This document shows, one piece after another, positions 16,726-24,083 of a DNA stretch of 64,000 nt; the stretch's first letter is position 1; every line of letters begins with the position of its first letter. Under the pieces are notes generated by a model. It searched no databases and was not told the origin of the DNA. It saw only the letters and a program-made list of their open reading frames with translations. Both the position numbers and the translations under genes were made by a program. Source of the DNA: Sphaerisporangium aureirubrum. GTDB taxonomy: Bacteria > Actinomycetota > Actinomycetes > Streptosporangiales > Streptosporangiaceae. The stretch is taken from contig NZ_JBHSRF010000024.1 in assembly GCF_042658925.1 (NCBI RefSeq), positions 1 through 64,000 of the forward strand. Direction: 5' to 3'.

Positions 16726-18093
16726 TCAGGTGGCGAGGCGGATGATCGCGGCGAGCGACCGGTCCACGTCCGCCTCGGTCGTGGTGGCGTTCGACACCGA
16801 GATGCGCATGAGGCGGCGGCCACGCCAGGTCGTGCCGCCCGCCCAGCAGGTGCCGTCGGCCTGGACCGCGGCGACCACCCGGTCGGTGCGGGCGTCGTCG
16901 CCGAAGCCGACCAGGACCTGGTTGAGGACCACCTCGTTGGCCACGTCGAAGCCCGCCGAGGTCAGGCCTTCGGCGAAACGGCGCGCCAGGGCGCAGCAGC
17001 GGTCGACCAGGTCCGCGACGCCGTCGCGGCCCAGTTCCCGCAGGCCGGCCCAGACGGCGAAGCCGCGGGCGCGGCGGGACGATTCGGCGGTGAGGGCCGC
17101 TCCTTCCGGGCTGCCGCCCGAACCGACCAGGTAGGCGGCGGCGTACGACATCGCCGCGGCGTGCACGTCGGGGCGGGCGCAGAACGCGAAGGCCGAGTCG
17201 TAGGGGAGGTTCAGCCACTTGTGGCCGTCCGTGGCCCAGGAGTCGGCCAGTTCCAGGCCGTCCACCAGATGCCGGGTCGCGGGGCTGGCGGCGGCCCACA
17301 GCCCGAACGCGCCGTCCACGTGCACCCAGCCGCCGTGGCGGTGGACCAGTTCGCACGTTTCCCGGAGCTCGTCGCAGGCGCCGGTGTTCACGTTGCCGGC
17401 CTGCAGGCACACGATCGTGGGACCGGGGGGACCGGCTCGCAGCACCTCCCGCAGCGAACCGGGGTCGATGGCGCCGTCCGGGCCGGCGGGCACCGGCTCC
17501 ACCGCGTCCGTCCCCAGGCCGAGCAGGCGCAGGGACCGGTCGATGGTCGCGTGCCGCTCCGCACCGGCGATCACCCGGATCGGCGGCGCTCCGAGCAGGC
17601 CGCGCCGTTCGACGTCCCAGCCCGCGTCCGCCAGCACCTGGTGCCGGGCGGCGGCGAGCCCGGCGGTGTTGGCGGCCTGGCAGCCGGTGACGAAACCGGC
17701 CGACGCCGACGGTGGGATGCCCAGCAGATCCTTCAGCCAGGTACCGGCCGCGGCCTCGGCCGCGATGGCCGCCGGGGACGAGACGGCGTTGGTCGCCATC
17801 TGGTCCCAGCCGGCGGCGAGGATGTCGGCCGCGGTCGCCGCGGGCAGCGCGCCGCCGACCACGAAACCGAAGTATCGCGGGCCGGCGCTCGCGACCAGGC
17901 CGGGCTCGGCCGCGGCGAGCAGGTCCGCCAGCACCTGCTCCGGTGCGGTGGGTGCGGAGGGCAACGGGCCGGAGAACGCGCCGGTCAGCGCCCCCTGGTC
18001 GACCGGCACTCCGACCGGCCGGTCGGGCAACGACCGCCGGTAATCGGCCGCGGCGTCGGCGGCCGAGCGGAACAAACGACTCATATCCTCCAC
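16726..18093 (-). CDS. PLP-dependent group II decarboxylase-family protein
   Basis: A 455-residue fold-type I pyridoxal-phosphate enzyme. Motifs include RYFGFVVGGALPAA, GFVTGCQAANTAGLAAARH, WVHVDGAFGLWAA (Asp holding the PLP nitrogen, ~265) and SWATDGHKWLNLPYDSA with the Schiff-base lysine (~295). Length and motifs fit the aromatic/glutamate decarboxylase-like branch annotated as pyridoxal-dependent decarboxylases or aspartate aminotransferase family proteins. GTG 18093 is used as start; ATG 18084 is an alternative but sits too close to its GGAGG. Substrate is not readable from sequence. It is probably cotranscribed with the hypothetical gene downstream. Confidence 0.82.
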   Translation of the reverse strand: MEDMSRLFRSAADAAADYRRSLPDRPVGVPVDQGALTGAFSGPLPSAPTAPEQVLADLLAAAEPGLVASAGPRYFGFVVGGALPAATAADILAAGWDQMATNAVSSPAAIAAEAAAGTWLKDLLGIPPSASAGFVTGCQAANTAGLAAARHQVLADAGWDVERRGLLGAPPIRVIAGAERHATIDRSLRLLGLGTDAVEPVPAGPDGAIDPGSLREVLRAGPPGPTIVCLQAGNVNTGACDELRETCELVHRHGGWVHVDGAFGLWAAASPATRHLVDGLELADSWATDGHKWLNLPYDSAFAFCARPDVHAAAMSYAAAYLVGSGGSPEGAALTAESSRRARGFAVWAGLRELGRDGVADLVDRCCALARRFAEGLTSAGFDVANEVVLNQVLVGFGDDARTDRVVAAVQADGTCWAGGTTWRGRRLMRISVSNATTTEADVDRSLAAIIRLAT

Positions 18094-18180
18094 CGGCGCA
18101 CCCTATCGCCCGCCCCCCGCGAGCTCGACGGCCGGGCGGTTCAGCAGGCGAACGGCAGTTGCTCCTCAGGTTGGCCTCCT

Positions 18181-18254
18181 GCCGCGGGCTCGTGCCGCGG
18201 GCTCGTGCCGCGGGCTCGTGCCGCGGGCTCGTGCCGCGGGCTCGTGCCGCGGGT
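18181..18254. repeat. 13 bp tandem repeat, five full copies plus part
   Basis: The unit GCCGCGGGCTCGT is repeated exactly five times from 18181 to 18245 and continues for eight bases of a sixth copy. It lies in the 296 bp gap between the PLP decarboxylase and the MDMPI-type gene. The perfect identity of the copies suggests recent slippage expansion. The rest of the gap (18094-18389) shows nothing convincing. Confidence 0.9.
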
Positions 18255-18389
18255 GGCGGACGCGGAGGTCGCCGGCAGCATGACGGCCATCGCCGCCTTC
18301 AGGAAGGTGAGCATGAACTCGAAGTGCGCCTTGGCGGAGGCCGAGCGCCTGAGTGCCCCCTTGCTCGATGTGCGTGGGGGTGCGGGGAA

Positions 18390-19046
18390 TCAGCCGAGGA
18401 CGAAGGGGAGTCTCGCCCCCAGCTCACCCAGTTCGGTCTTCTCCGCGCCGGTCGGGGCGCGCCGTCCGGTGCCGATCAGCAGTGCGTCCTTGTCGGAGAG
18501 CGACGCGGGGAACGTGGCCCCGGCGATGCTCTCCAGCATCTCGCGGGAGCGCGCGAGCCCTTCCGCGGGTGGTCCCGGCGCGCGCGGGAGGTGCGCGACC
18601 AGGTCGAGGTGGTGCAGCGTCCACTCCAGGACGTACGCGGAGAGGTAGTCGCCCGCGGTGAGGACCTCGCCGCGGGTGCCGACCCGCAGGCCCGGGTCGG
18701 CGAGTCCGGCGGCGCGGCCGGCGGCGGAGCCGACGTCGTCGAGGTGGAACTTGAGCAGCCACGGCTCCTGGTACGCGGCGGCCAGCCGGACGGTCAGCGC
18801 GTCGAGCGGGTCGTCCCCGGCCGGCGGCGTCCCGGAGACCTCCCAGTAGGTCACCGCGTCGCGGGTCGGCTCCGTCTCGGCGGGGGTCACGAGGGTGATG
18901 AGGACGTCCTGGGCGTCGATGACCAGATGGCACACCAGGTCCCGCACGAGCCAGCCGGTACAGCCGGACGGCCGGGCGAAGTCGTCGTCCGGGAGCCCGG
19001 CGACCGCCGCGCGCAACGCCGTCCAGGAGGATGAGAAGAGATCCAC
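18390..19046 (-). CDS. MDMPI-fold/DinB-like protein
   Basis: A 218-residue member of the maleylpyruvate-isomerase N-terminal (DinB-like) superfamily. It opens with WTALRAAVAGLPDDDFARPSGCTGWLVRDLVCHLVIDAQDVL, containing the first putative metal-ligand His. YVLEWTLHHLDLVAHL (~140) supplies the others. These proteins bind a divalent metal and some use mycothiol; the substrate is unknown. It differs from the protein at 12090-12926 in lacking a long C-terminal extension. It is preceded on the same strand by the lectin gene and its terminator, so it likely has its own promoter. Confidence 0.75.
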   Translation of the reverse strand: MDLFSSSWTALRAAVAGLPDDDFARPSGCTGWLVRDLVCHLVIDAQDVLITLVTPAETEPTRDAVTYWEVSGTPPAGDDPLDALTVRLAAAYQEPWLLKFHLDDVGSAAGRAAGLADPGLRVGTRGEVLTAGDYLSAYVLEWTLHHLDLVAHLPRAPGPPAEGLARSREMLESIAGATFPASLSDKDALLIGTGRRAPTGAEKTELGELGARLPFVLG

Positions 19047-19063
19047 ATCGTCACGGTAGTACG

Positions 19064-19100
19064 CCGGATCTCACCGGCCGTGCGCGGCGGTGAGATCCGG
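19064..19100 (-). terminator. Strong hairpin after the lectin gene
   Basis: Perfect 13 bp arms, CCGGATCTCACCG (19064-19076) and CGGTGAGATCCGG (19088-19100), with an 11 nt loop. It lies 18 bp beyond the lectin stop codon and before the start of the next minus-strand gene at 19046, so it separates the two transcription units. Confidence 0.8.
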
Positions 19101-19117
19101 TCTCCGGGTGCGGGGCG

Positions 19118-19633
19118 TCAGGACAGGGTGTCCTTGACCTTGATCTGGCCGTCGTCGACGACGAACTTCTGGTTGGGGTGGTTCAGGCACTGCCAGAGGC
19201 GGACCTTGTCGTTGTCGTTACGGGTGTTGCCGGTGTCCAGGCACACGGGGGTGGAGGCGAGGGTGTCCTTGACGATGATCTGGCCTCTGCTGACGACCCA
19301 GACCTGGTTGGGGTGGTCCAGGCACTGCCACAGGCGTACCAGGGTGTTGTTGGCGCGGGAGTTGGTGGCGTCGAGGCACACCTCCCGGCTGGTGCCTATG
19401 GTGTCCTCCACCTTGATGTGGCCGTCGTCGACGACGAACCTCTGGTTGGGGTGGTCCAGGCACTTCCACAGGCGGATCTGGGTGTTGTCGGCGCGGGAGT
19501 TGGTGGTGTCGACGCACACCGGCGAGGCGGCCAGAGCGGCCTGCTGGGCGGAGGCCGCGGCGGGCGGGGCGGCGGCCGTGGTCACGGCGAGGGCGGCGAC
19601 GGCGCCGGCCAGCAGGAGGCGAACGGGGGGCAT
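19118..19633 (-). CDS. Secreted ricin B-type beta-trefoil lectin domain protein
   Basis: A 171-residue exported protein. A signal peptide (PPVRLLLAGAVAALAVTTAAAPPAAASA, residues 2-29) is followed by a single beta-trefoil built of three clear repeats. Each repeat has a CxDTxNSRxDNTxxRLWxCLxHPNQ pattern: VCVDTTNSRADNTQIRLWKC, VCLDATNSRANNTLVRLWQC and VCLDTGNTRNDNDKVRLWQC, with NQRF, NQVW and NQKF at the Q-x-W/F positions. The repeats are unusually similar, suggesting recent internal triplication. There is no enzyme domain, so it may bind polysaccharide alone. ATG 19633 follows AGGAG. It ends at a strong terminator. Confidence 0.85.
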   Translation of the reverse strand: MPPVRLLLAGAVAALAVTTAAAPPAAASAQQAALAASPVCVDTTNSRADNTQIRLWKCLDHPNQRFVVDDGHIKVEDTIGTSREVCLDATNSRANNTLVRLWQCLDHPNQVWVVSRGQIIVKDTLASTPVCLDTGNTRNDNDKVRLWQCLNHPNQKFVVDDGQIKVKDTLS

Positions 19634-19764
19634 GGTGTCTCCTAGGGAGTTTTCGGTTGGTTCCCTCCACCGTGCCATAACCGAGAGTCACGGTGCAATC
19701 ACTCTAAGTGTCCGCAACCGGCCCTGGTGGGGCGGACGAAGAGTGAGATGAGAGAGATGCCCCT

Positions 19765-19793
19765 CTTGACATAGAAAATGAACGAATTTTTAA
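19765..19793 (+). promoter_or_regulatory. Near-consensus promoter of the TetR-ferredoxin-P450 operon
   Basis: TTGACA (19765-19770), a 17 bp spacer, then TTTAAT (19788-19793), which matches the housekeeping -10 at five of six bases. The predicted transcription start (about 19800-19802) falls on the ATG of the TetR gene, implying a leaderless mRNA. Confidence 0.75.
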
Positions 19794-19797
19794 TTTG
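19781..19797. promoter_or_regulatory. Candidate TetR auto-operator over the -10 element
   Basis: ACGAATT-TTT-AATTTGT is a 7+3+7 inverted repeat with six of seven base pairs matching. It covers the -10 hexamer at 19788-19793, so bound repressor would block polymerase. Its AT-richness stands out from the surrounding DNA. Confidence 0.55.
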
Positions 19798-19801
19798 TCC
19801 C

Positions 19802-20425
19802 ATGGGGCGGATCGCGGGCGTCACCGCCGCCGAGACACGGGAACGGCTGCTGCGCGCCGCCGCCGAAGTGTTCGCCGAGCGCGGGTACGACGGTACCCGG
19901 GTGGCGGACATCGCCGCGGCGGCCGGGGTGAGCAACGGCGCCCTCTACGCGCACTTCGGCTCGAAGGCCGAGCTGCTGGTGGCCGCGCTGCGGACGTACG
20001 GGCCGCGGTTGCTGGCCACGCTGTTCGCGGCCGACCCCGACCGGTCCGTCAAGGAGCTGCTGCTCGTCATCGGGCGCTGGCTGCCGCGGCGTCGCGACAC
20101 CCGCGGCTACCTCATCGTCGAGGCGCTGGTCGCGGCCCGCCGGGACGAGGACGTGGCGGGGCCGATGCGGGACTACGTCGGTGAACGCGCCGACTGGCTC
20201 GCCGACCTGGTGCGCGCGGCCCAGGGCGGCGGCGAACTGGATCCGGTGGTGTCGCCGGGCGCGCTGGCCCACCTCTGCCTGCTGCTGGCGATGGGCAGCG
20301 CGCTCGTCACGCCGGACCTGCACACCGTCGACGACGCGGAGTGGTCCGCGTTGCTCGCCCGTCTCGTCGGCGCCCTCGTCCCGCCGGCGACATCACCGCA
20401 CACAGAAGCGGAGCACCCGAAGTGA
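19802..20425 (+). CDS. TetR-family regulator, apparently leaderless
   Basis: A 207-residue repressor. The HTH is RVADIAAAAGVSNGALYAHFGSKAELLVAAL (~33-62), preceded by TRERLLRAAAEVFAERGYDGT. The rest is a typical all-helical ligand-binding domain. I choose ATG 19802: no Shine-Dalgarno precedes it or the upstream ATG at 19778, but a near-consensus promoter predicts transcription starting at 19800-19802. An ATG at 19778 would lie inside the promoter. Its stop overlaps the ferredoxin GTG by 4 bp, so it probably regulates its own operon with the P450. Confidence 0.85.
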   Translation: MGRIAGVTAAETRERLLRAAAEVFAERGYDGTRVADIAAAAGVSNGALYAHFGSKAELLVAALRTYGPRLLATLFAADPDRSVKELLLVIGRWLPRRRDTRGYLIVEALVAARRDEDVAGPMRDYVGERADWLADLVRAAQGGGELDPVVSPGALAHLCLLLAMGSALVTPDLHTVDDAEWSALLARLVGALVPPATSPHTEAEHPK

Positions 20426-20613
20426 AGGTACGCATCGATCCTGAGCGCTGTCAGGGGCACGGCCGTTGCTACGAACTCGCCCCTGGCCTGTTCACCGAGG
20501 ACGACGAAGGCTACGGGCTGGTCGCCGGGGAGGGCGTCGTGCCCCCGGGCGAGGAGCGGACGGCGCGCCTCGCGGTGGCCAACTGCCCGGAACGCGCCAT
20601 CGAGATCATTTAG
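20422..20613 (+). CDS. Ferredoxin, 3Fe-4S type, partner of P450
   Basis: A 63-residue ferredoxin. The cluster motif is CQGHGRC (first and second cluster cysteines with His replacing the middle Cys) and the distal cysteine is in ANCPERAI near the C-terminus. This matches the one-cluster [3Fe-4S] ferredoxins that sit beside actinomycete CYPs and pass single electrons to them. GTG 20422 overlaps the TetR stop as GTGA. The P450 gene starts 12 bp after its stop. A separate ferredoxin reductase is not seen nearby. Confidence 0.92.
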   Translation: MKVRIDPERCQGHGRCYELAPGLFTEDDEGYGLVAGEGVVPPGEERTARLAVANCPERAIEII

Positions 20614-20625
20614 GAAGTGTGTGAC

Positions 20626-21894
20626 ATGACCGTGGACGACCGCTTCAGCCAGCCGGTGGACATCCTGAAAGACCCCGCCCTGGGCACGCGCAACGAGATC
20701 ATCACCGGTCCGGTGGCGGACTGGACGACCGACTTCTCCCACACCGAGCCCGAGTGGGCGGCCGACCCGTACCCCATCCAGGACGAGCTGCGCCGGACGT
20801 GCCCGATCGCGCACACCGAACGGTTCGGCGGCGCGTGGCTGCCCACCCGCTACGAGGACGTCGCGGGCATCGCCTACGACACCGAGCGCTTCTCGTCACG
20901 GTCGATCATCGTGGGCAACTTCCGGCCGCCCCGCGACTCGGCGCCCGTGGGCGGCACACCTCCGATCTCCTCCGACCCGCCGTTCCACTACGACGCGCGC
21001 AAGCTGCTGCTGCCGGCGTTCACCAAGACCGCCATCGCCAGGCACGAGGAGGCGACGCGGGCGTACTGCCACTCGCTCATCGACGCGCTGGAGGGACGGG
21101 ACGTCGTCGACGCGGCGCACGACTACGCCCAGTACATCCCGACACGGGTCATCTCCGACATGCTCGGGTTCCCCCCGGAGGACGAGCCGCGGTTCCGCGG
21201 GTTCGTCGAGAGCGCCCTGGAAGGCGTCAACCTGCCGCCGGACGACCGCAGGGCGCGGATGTCGGAGCTGTTCGACTACCTGGTCGCGCAGGTCCGCGAC
21301 CACGTCGCCCACCCGCGCGACGACCTCACCAGCTACCTCATCGACGTCGAGCTCTACGGCAGCAAACTGCAACCGGCGCACGTCGCGGGCACGATGGCTC
21401 TGCTGCTCGTCGCCGGCATCGACACCACGTGGAGCGCGATCGGCGCGTCGCTGTGGCACCTGGCCAGGACCCCCGCCGACCGCGAGCGGCTGGTCGCCGA
21501 GCCCGCGCTGCTGCCGACCGCGATGGAGGAGCTGCTGCGGGCGTACGCGCCGGTCACGATGGCGCGGCTGGTCAAGGAGGACATGAGCTGGAACGGCGTC
21601 GACATGAAGGCCGACGACTGGGTCCTGCTGTCGTTCCCCGCGGCCAACCGCGACCCCGCGCAGTTCGACCGGGCCGGCGAGGTCGTCCTCGACCGCCAGG
21701 TGAACAGGCACGCCGCGTTCGGCCTCGGCATCCACCGCTGCGTGGGTTCGCACCTGGCGCGCATGGAGCTGCGGGTCGCCCTGGAGGTCTGGCTGCAGCG
21801 ATACCCGGTCTTCACACTCGCCGACCCCTCGGCGGTGACCTGGGCCACCGGCCAGGTCCGCGGGCCGCGCACGCTTCCCATCCGCGTCGGGTGA
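20626..21894 (+). CDS. Cytochrome P450
   Basis: A 422-residue bacterial class I P450. The I-helix oxygen-binding motif is LVAGIDTTWSAIG (~260-272), the K-helix ExxR is EELLR (~303-307), and the heme loop is AFGLGIHRCVGSHLARME, with the axial thiolate Cys at ~368. ATG 20626 is preceded by AGGAAG at 8 bp. Electrons would come from the adjacent 3Fe-4S ferredoxin. The TetR regulator upstream suggests induction by a small molecule. Sequence features resemble the CYP105/107-like actinomycete clans, but the substrate cannot be inferred. Confidence 0.95.
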   Translation: MTVDDRFSQPVDILKDPALGTRNEIITGPVADWTTDFSHTEPEWAADPYPIQDELRRTCPIAHTERFGGAWLPTRYEDVAGIAYDTERFSSRSIIVGNFRPPRDSAPVGGTPPISSDPPFHYDARKLLLPAFTKTAIARHEEATRAYCHSLIDALEGRDVVDAAHDYAQYIPTRVISDMLGFPPEDEPRFRGFVESALEGVNLPPDDRRARMSELFDYLVAQVRDHVAHPRDDLTSYLIDVELYGSKLQPAHVAGTMALLLVAGIDTTWSAIGASLWHLARTPADRERLVAEPALLPTAMEELLRAYAPVTMARLVKEDMSWNGVDMKADDWVLLSFPAANRDPAQFDRAGEVVLDRQVNRHAAFGLGIHRCVGSHLARMELRVALEVWLQRYPVFTLADPSAVTWATGQVRGPRTLPIRVG

Positions 21895-21990
21895 CACAGC
21901 CGGCGGCGGCCCCGTGGACCGGTTCCTGGCGGCGGACGAGCTGGGGAACGCGCTGACGGCGTTCCCGCTGGACGATACGGACGGCGGACC

Positions 21991-22022
21991 GCGCTCTCCG
22001 CGTCGTCACCGCCGGAGAGCGC
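21991..22022. terminator. Bidirectional hairpin between P450 and FGE-like gene
   Basis: Perfect 10 bp arms, GCGCTCTCCG (21991-22000) and CGGAGAGCGC (22013-22022), with a 12 nt loop. It lies in the 145 bp between convergent stops, which otherwise holds nothing recognisable. Confidence 0.75.
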
Positions 22023-22039
22023 CGAGCCGCGCCACCCGC

Positions 22040-22699
22040 TCACGGGACGGTCCGGGCGAGCCGGAAGCCGAGGTCGTCGATCGCGAACGTGGGGTGGCTG
22101 CGGCGGCGCACGGTGGCCCCGCAGCCCCGCTCCCGCTCGGCCCAGCTCCCGCCGCGGAAGATGCGGTAGGACCCGTAGACCTCCTCGTCGTAGAGGTCCC
22201 AGCACCACTCCCACACGTTGCCCAGCATGTCGTGCAGACCCCACGCGTTGGGCGCCTTGCCGCCCACGTCATGCGCACGGTCGCCGGAGTTCCCGGCGTA
22301 CCACGCGATGTCGTCGATCTCCCCGTACCGGTATCCGGTGCTCCCCGCCTTGCACGCGTACTGCCACTCCGCCTCGGTGGGCAGGCGATACCCACCGGCG
22401 GCCCGGTCGCAGGCCACCTCCCCGCTGCGCGCGTCCCGCGAATAGACCGCTTCCAGCCCCGACAGCTCCGACAGCCGGTTGCACACGTCGACCGCGTCAA
22501 GCCAGCTGACGTTCGTCACAGGCACGGCGTCCCCCGTGGAGCCCCCGGACGGATCCCGCGCGACGGCCCGATGGAGACCCACCGTGACCGGATACCGCCC
22601 GAGCAGAAAGGGCGCGACCTCCACCCGCCACCGCGCCCCGCGCCGGTCGTCCCGCAGATCCACGACACCACCGGGAACGCGGACCATCGAGATGTCCAC
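22040..22699 (-). CDS. FGE/SUMF1-like domain protein
   Basis: A 219-residue formylglycine-generating-enzyme-sulfatase domain protein. Family motifs are present: PVTNVSWLDAVDVCNRLSELSG, YRLPTEAEWQYACKAG, GNVWEWCWDLYD, FRGGSWAERERGCG and LGFRLAR. True FGE enzymes use two copper-binding cysteines in the RGGSWxC....C segment; here the first is replaced (SWAERERGC) and only the second remains. It is therefore unlikely to be an authentic sulfatase activator and may belong to the broader FGE-like group (inference). GTG 22699 follows GGAGGT. It is divergent from the AlkZ-like gene. Confidence 0.82.
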   Translation of the reverse strand: MDISMVRVPGGVVDLRDDRRGARWRVEVAPFLLGRYPVTVGLHRAVARDPSGGSTGDAVPVTNVSWLDAVDVCNRLSELSGLEAVYSRDARSGEVACDRAAGGYRLPTEAEWQYACKAGSTGYRYGEIDDIAWYAGNSGDRAHDVGGKAPNAWGLHDMLGNVWEWCWDLYDEEVYGSYRIFRGGSWAERERGCGATVRRRSHPTFAIDDLGFRLARTVP

Positions 22700-22707
22700 C
22701 GCTGTTT

Positions 22708-22725
22708 ACCTCCGCTCCCGGAGGT
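22708..22725. promoter_or_regulatory. Dyad carrying both Shine-Dalgarno sites of a divergent gene pair
   Basis: ACCTCC-GCTCCC-GGAGGT: the left arm read on the minus strand is the Shine-Dalgarno of the FGE-like gene, and the right arm is the Shine-Dalgarno of the AlkZ-like gene. Only 38 bp separate the two start codons, leaving no room for two promoters between them. Confidence 0.7.
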
Positions 22726-22737
22726 CAGGGTAACGCC

Positions 22738-23826
22738 ATGGCCGGTGTGATCGACGTGGGCAGGGCGAGCTGGCTGGGGTTCCGGTGGCAGGGCCACGGG
22801 CTGGGCGGGAGCTGTGCGGACGATGTGCTCGAACGGCTTCTGCTGCTGGGATTCCAGGACAGCAGGCAGGTCGGTGCGGCGCAGTCGATGATCCAGCGCA
22901 CCCGCGGCGTCCGGTCGAAGCGCGTCGGTGAGGCGATCTCCCCTGACGGGCCGCTGGTGAGCATGTGGTCGTGGCGGGTGGCGCCGCACGCGCATCCGGT
23001 GGAGCGGCTGGACTTCGTGCGGGACGTGCTCGCTCCCCGGGAGCCGGACCAGGGCGGGGCGGCTCGGGTCGAGGCGGTGGGGGAGGTGGCGGCCGCCCTC
23101 GGGGCAGTAGTGACGGGGCCGATGTCGAAGGGCGAGGCCAGTGGTGAGGTGACCGAGCGGGTGCGGGGGGAGTTGGTGGAGTGGTGCTCGCGGTGCGAGG
23201 CGCGGCACGTTCCCGACACGCTGTTCCGGGTGGCGGGGCGGCAGGCGCAGATCGTGCTCGGCGGCGGGGAACAGCGGGCGGCCATGCTGTACCCGCGCCC
23301 GGAGCATCGGCAGGAGAAGGCGGAGAACCCACGTCTGGAGACCCTGAACACGTATCTCCAGGTGAACGGGCCCACCACCAGGACGTTGTTCCGTGACTGG
23401 CTGGACGGCGGCACCACGTCCACCTCCGGCTTGTGGAAGGAACTGGACGATCTGGTCCGCGTCCAGATCGGCCCCCGGCGCTACGACCTGCCCGAGGCCA
23501 TGCTGGACGCGGTACGGAACGCCCCGGAGCCCGCCGGGGTCGTCCTCGTCCCGGCCAACGATCCCTACCTGCGCCAGGTCGACCGTGCCTTGCTCGTCCC
23601 CGACGCCAAGCGACGCGGGCAGGTGTGGCGCCCCCTCTCCGGCCCAGGCGCCCTGCTGGTCGACGGCGAGGTGGCCGGTACCTGGCGCTACCGCCGCAGC
23701 GACCGCGAACTGACCGTCTCCGCCTTCGACCGGGTGCCACCCGCACGGCGTGAGGAGGCCGAGAAGAGCGCCGCTCTGGCCGCGGAAGCCGTCGGCGACG
23801 ACCACCCGAAGGTCGTCTGGGCCTGA
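22738..23826 (+). CDS. Winged-helix DNA-binding domain protein, AlkZ-like (HTH_42)
   Basis: A 362-residue protein resembling the HTH_42/YcaQ-AlkZ superfamily, in which some members are DNA glycosylases that unhook crosslinks or excise bulky lesions. Typical features are the tandem winged-helix body with LETLNTYLQVNGPTTRTLFRDWL (~200-222), LVPANDPYLRQVDRALLVPD (~275-294) and the terminal RPLSGPGALLVDGEVAGTWRYRRSDRELTVSAFDRV beta-rich segment. I cannot confidently locate the catalytic QxQ/QxD motif, so activity is uncertain. ATG 22738 follows GGAGGTCAGG. It is divergent from the FGE-like gene with a 38 bp gap. Confidence 0.75.
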   Translation: MAGVIDVGRASWLGFRWQGHGLGGSCADDVLERLLLLGFQDSRQVGAAQSMIQRTRGVRSKRVGEAISPDGPLVSMWSWRVAPHAHPVERLDFVRDVLAPREPDQGGAARVEAVGEVAAALGAVVTGPMSKGEASGEVTERVRGELVEWCSRCEARHVPDTLFRVAGRQAQIVLGGGEQRAAMLYPRPEHRQEKAENPRLETLNTYLQVNGPTTRTLFRDWLDGGTTSTSGLWKELDDLVRVQIGPRRYDLPEAMLDAVRNAPEPAGVVLVPANDPYLRQVDRALLVPDAKRRGQVWRPLSGPGALLVDGEVAGTWRYRRSDRELTVSAFDRVPPARREEAEKSAALAAEAVGDDHPKVVWA

Positions 23827-24083
23827 CCGCCCCGGACGCGGCCGCGCACCGACCTTACTTCGTAAAGGAGCCCGCTCCGCTGCCGCATCGTGCCGGGCGG
23901 CCGGGATGCGCTCCACCGGCCCGTGCGGCTCCGGACACCCCTGCTGGGCGAAGGGTCCCATCGCGCCGGCCGGGGCACGGCGGTGGCGAGGCACTAGATA
24001 TGCCCCTTTTTATCCTTGTTTGGGTTACTTTCATTGGTTTCGAGGCATCAGACCCTGGTCAGCGTCAGCACTGGGGGCGGCCG
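23827..24083. other. Intergenic leader of the malonate operon
   Basis: The last ~85 bp (about 23993-24050) are sharply AT-richer than their surroundings, with runs such as CCCCTTTTTATCC and GGGTTACTTTCATTGG, which fits a promoter and 5' leader for mdcA. I cannot place -35/-10 boxes with confidence. A possible upstream ATG at 24000 would code a hydrophobic, atypical extension and is not preferred. Confidence 0.45.

Noticed and set aside
24000..24083. N-terminal extension of mdcA from ATG 24000
   Set aside because: It codes hydrophobic, AT-rich sequence (MPLFILVWVTFIGFE) unlike MdcA N-termini and has no Shine-Dalgarno. The region is more likely promoter and leader.
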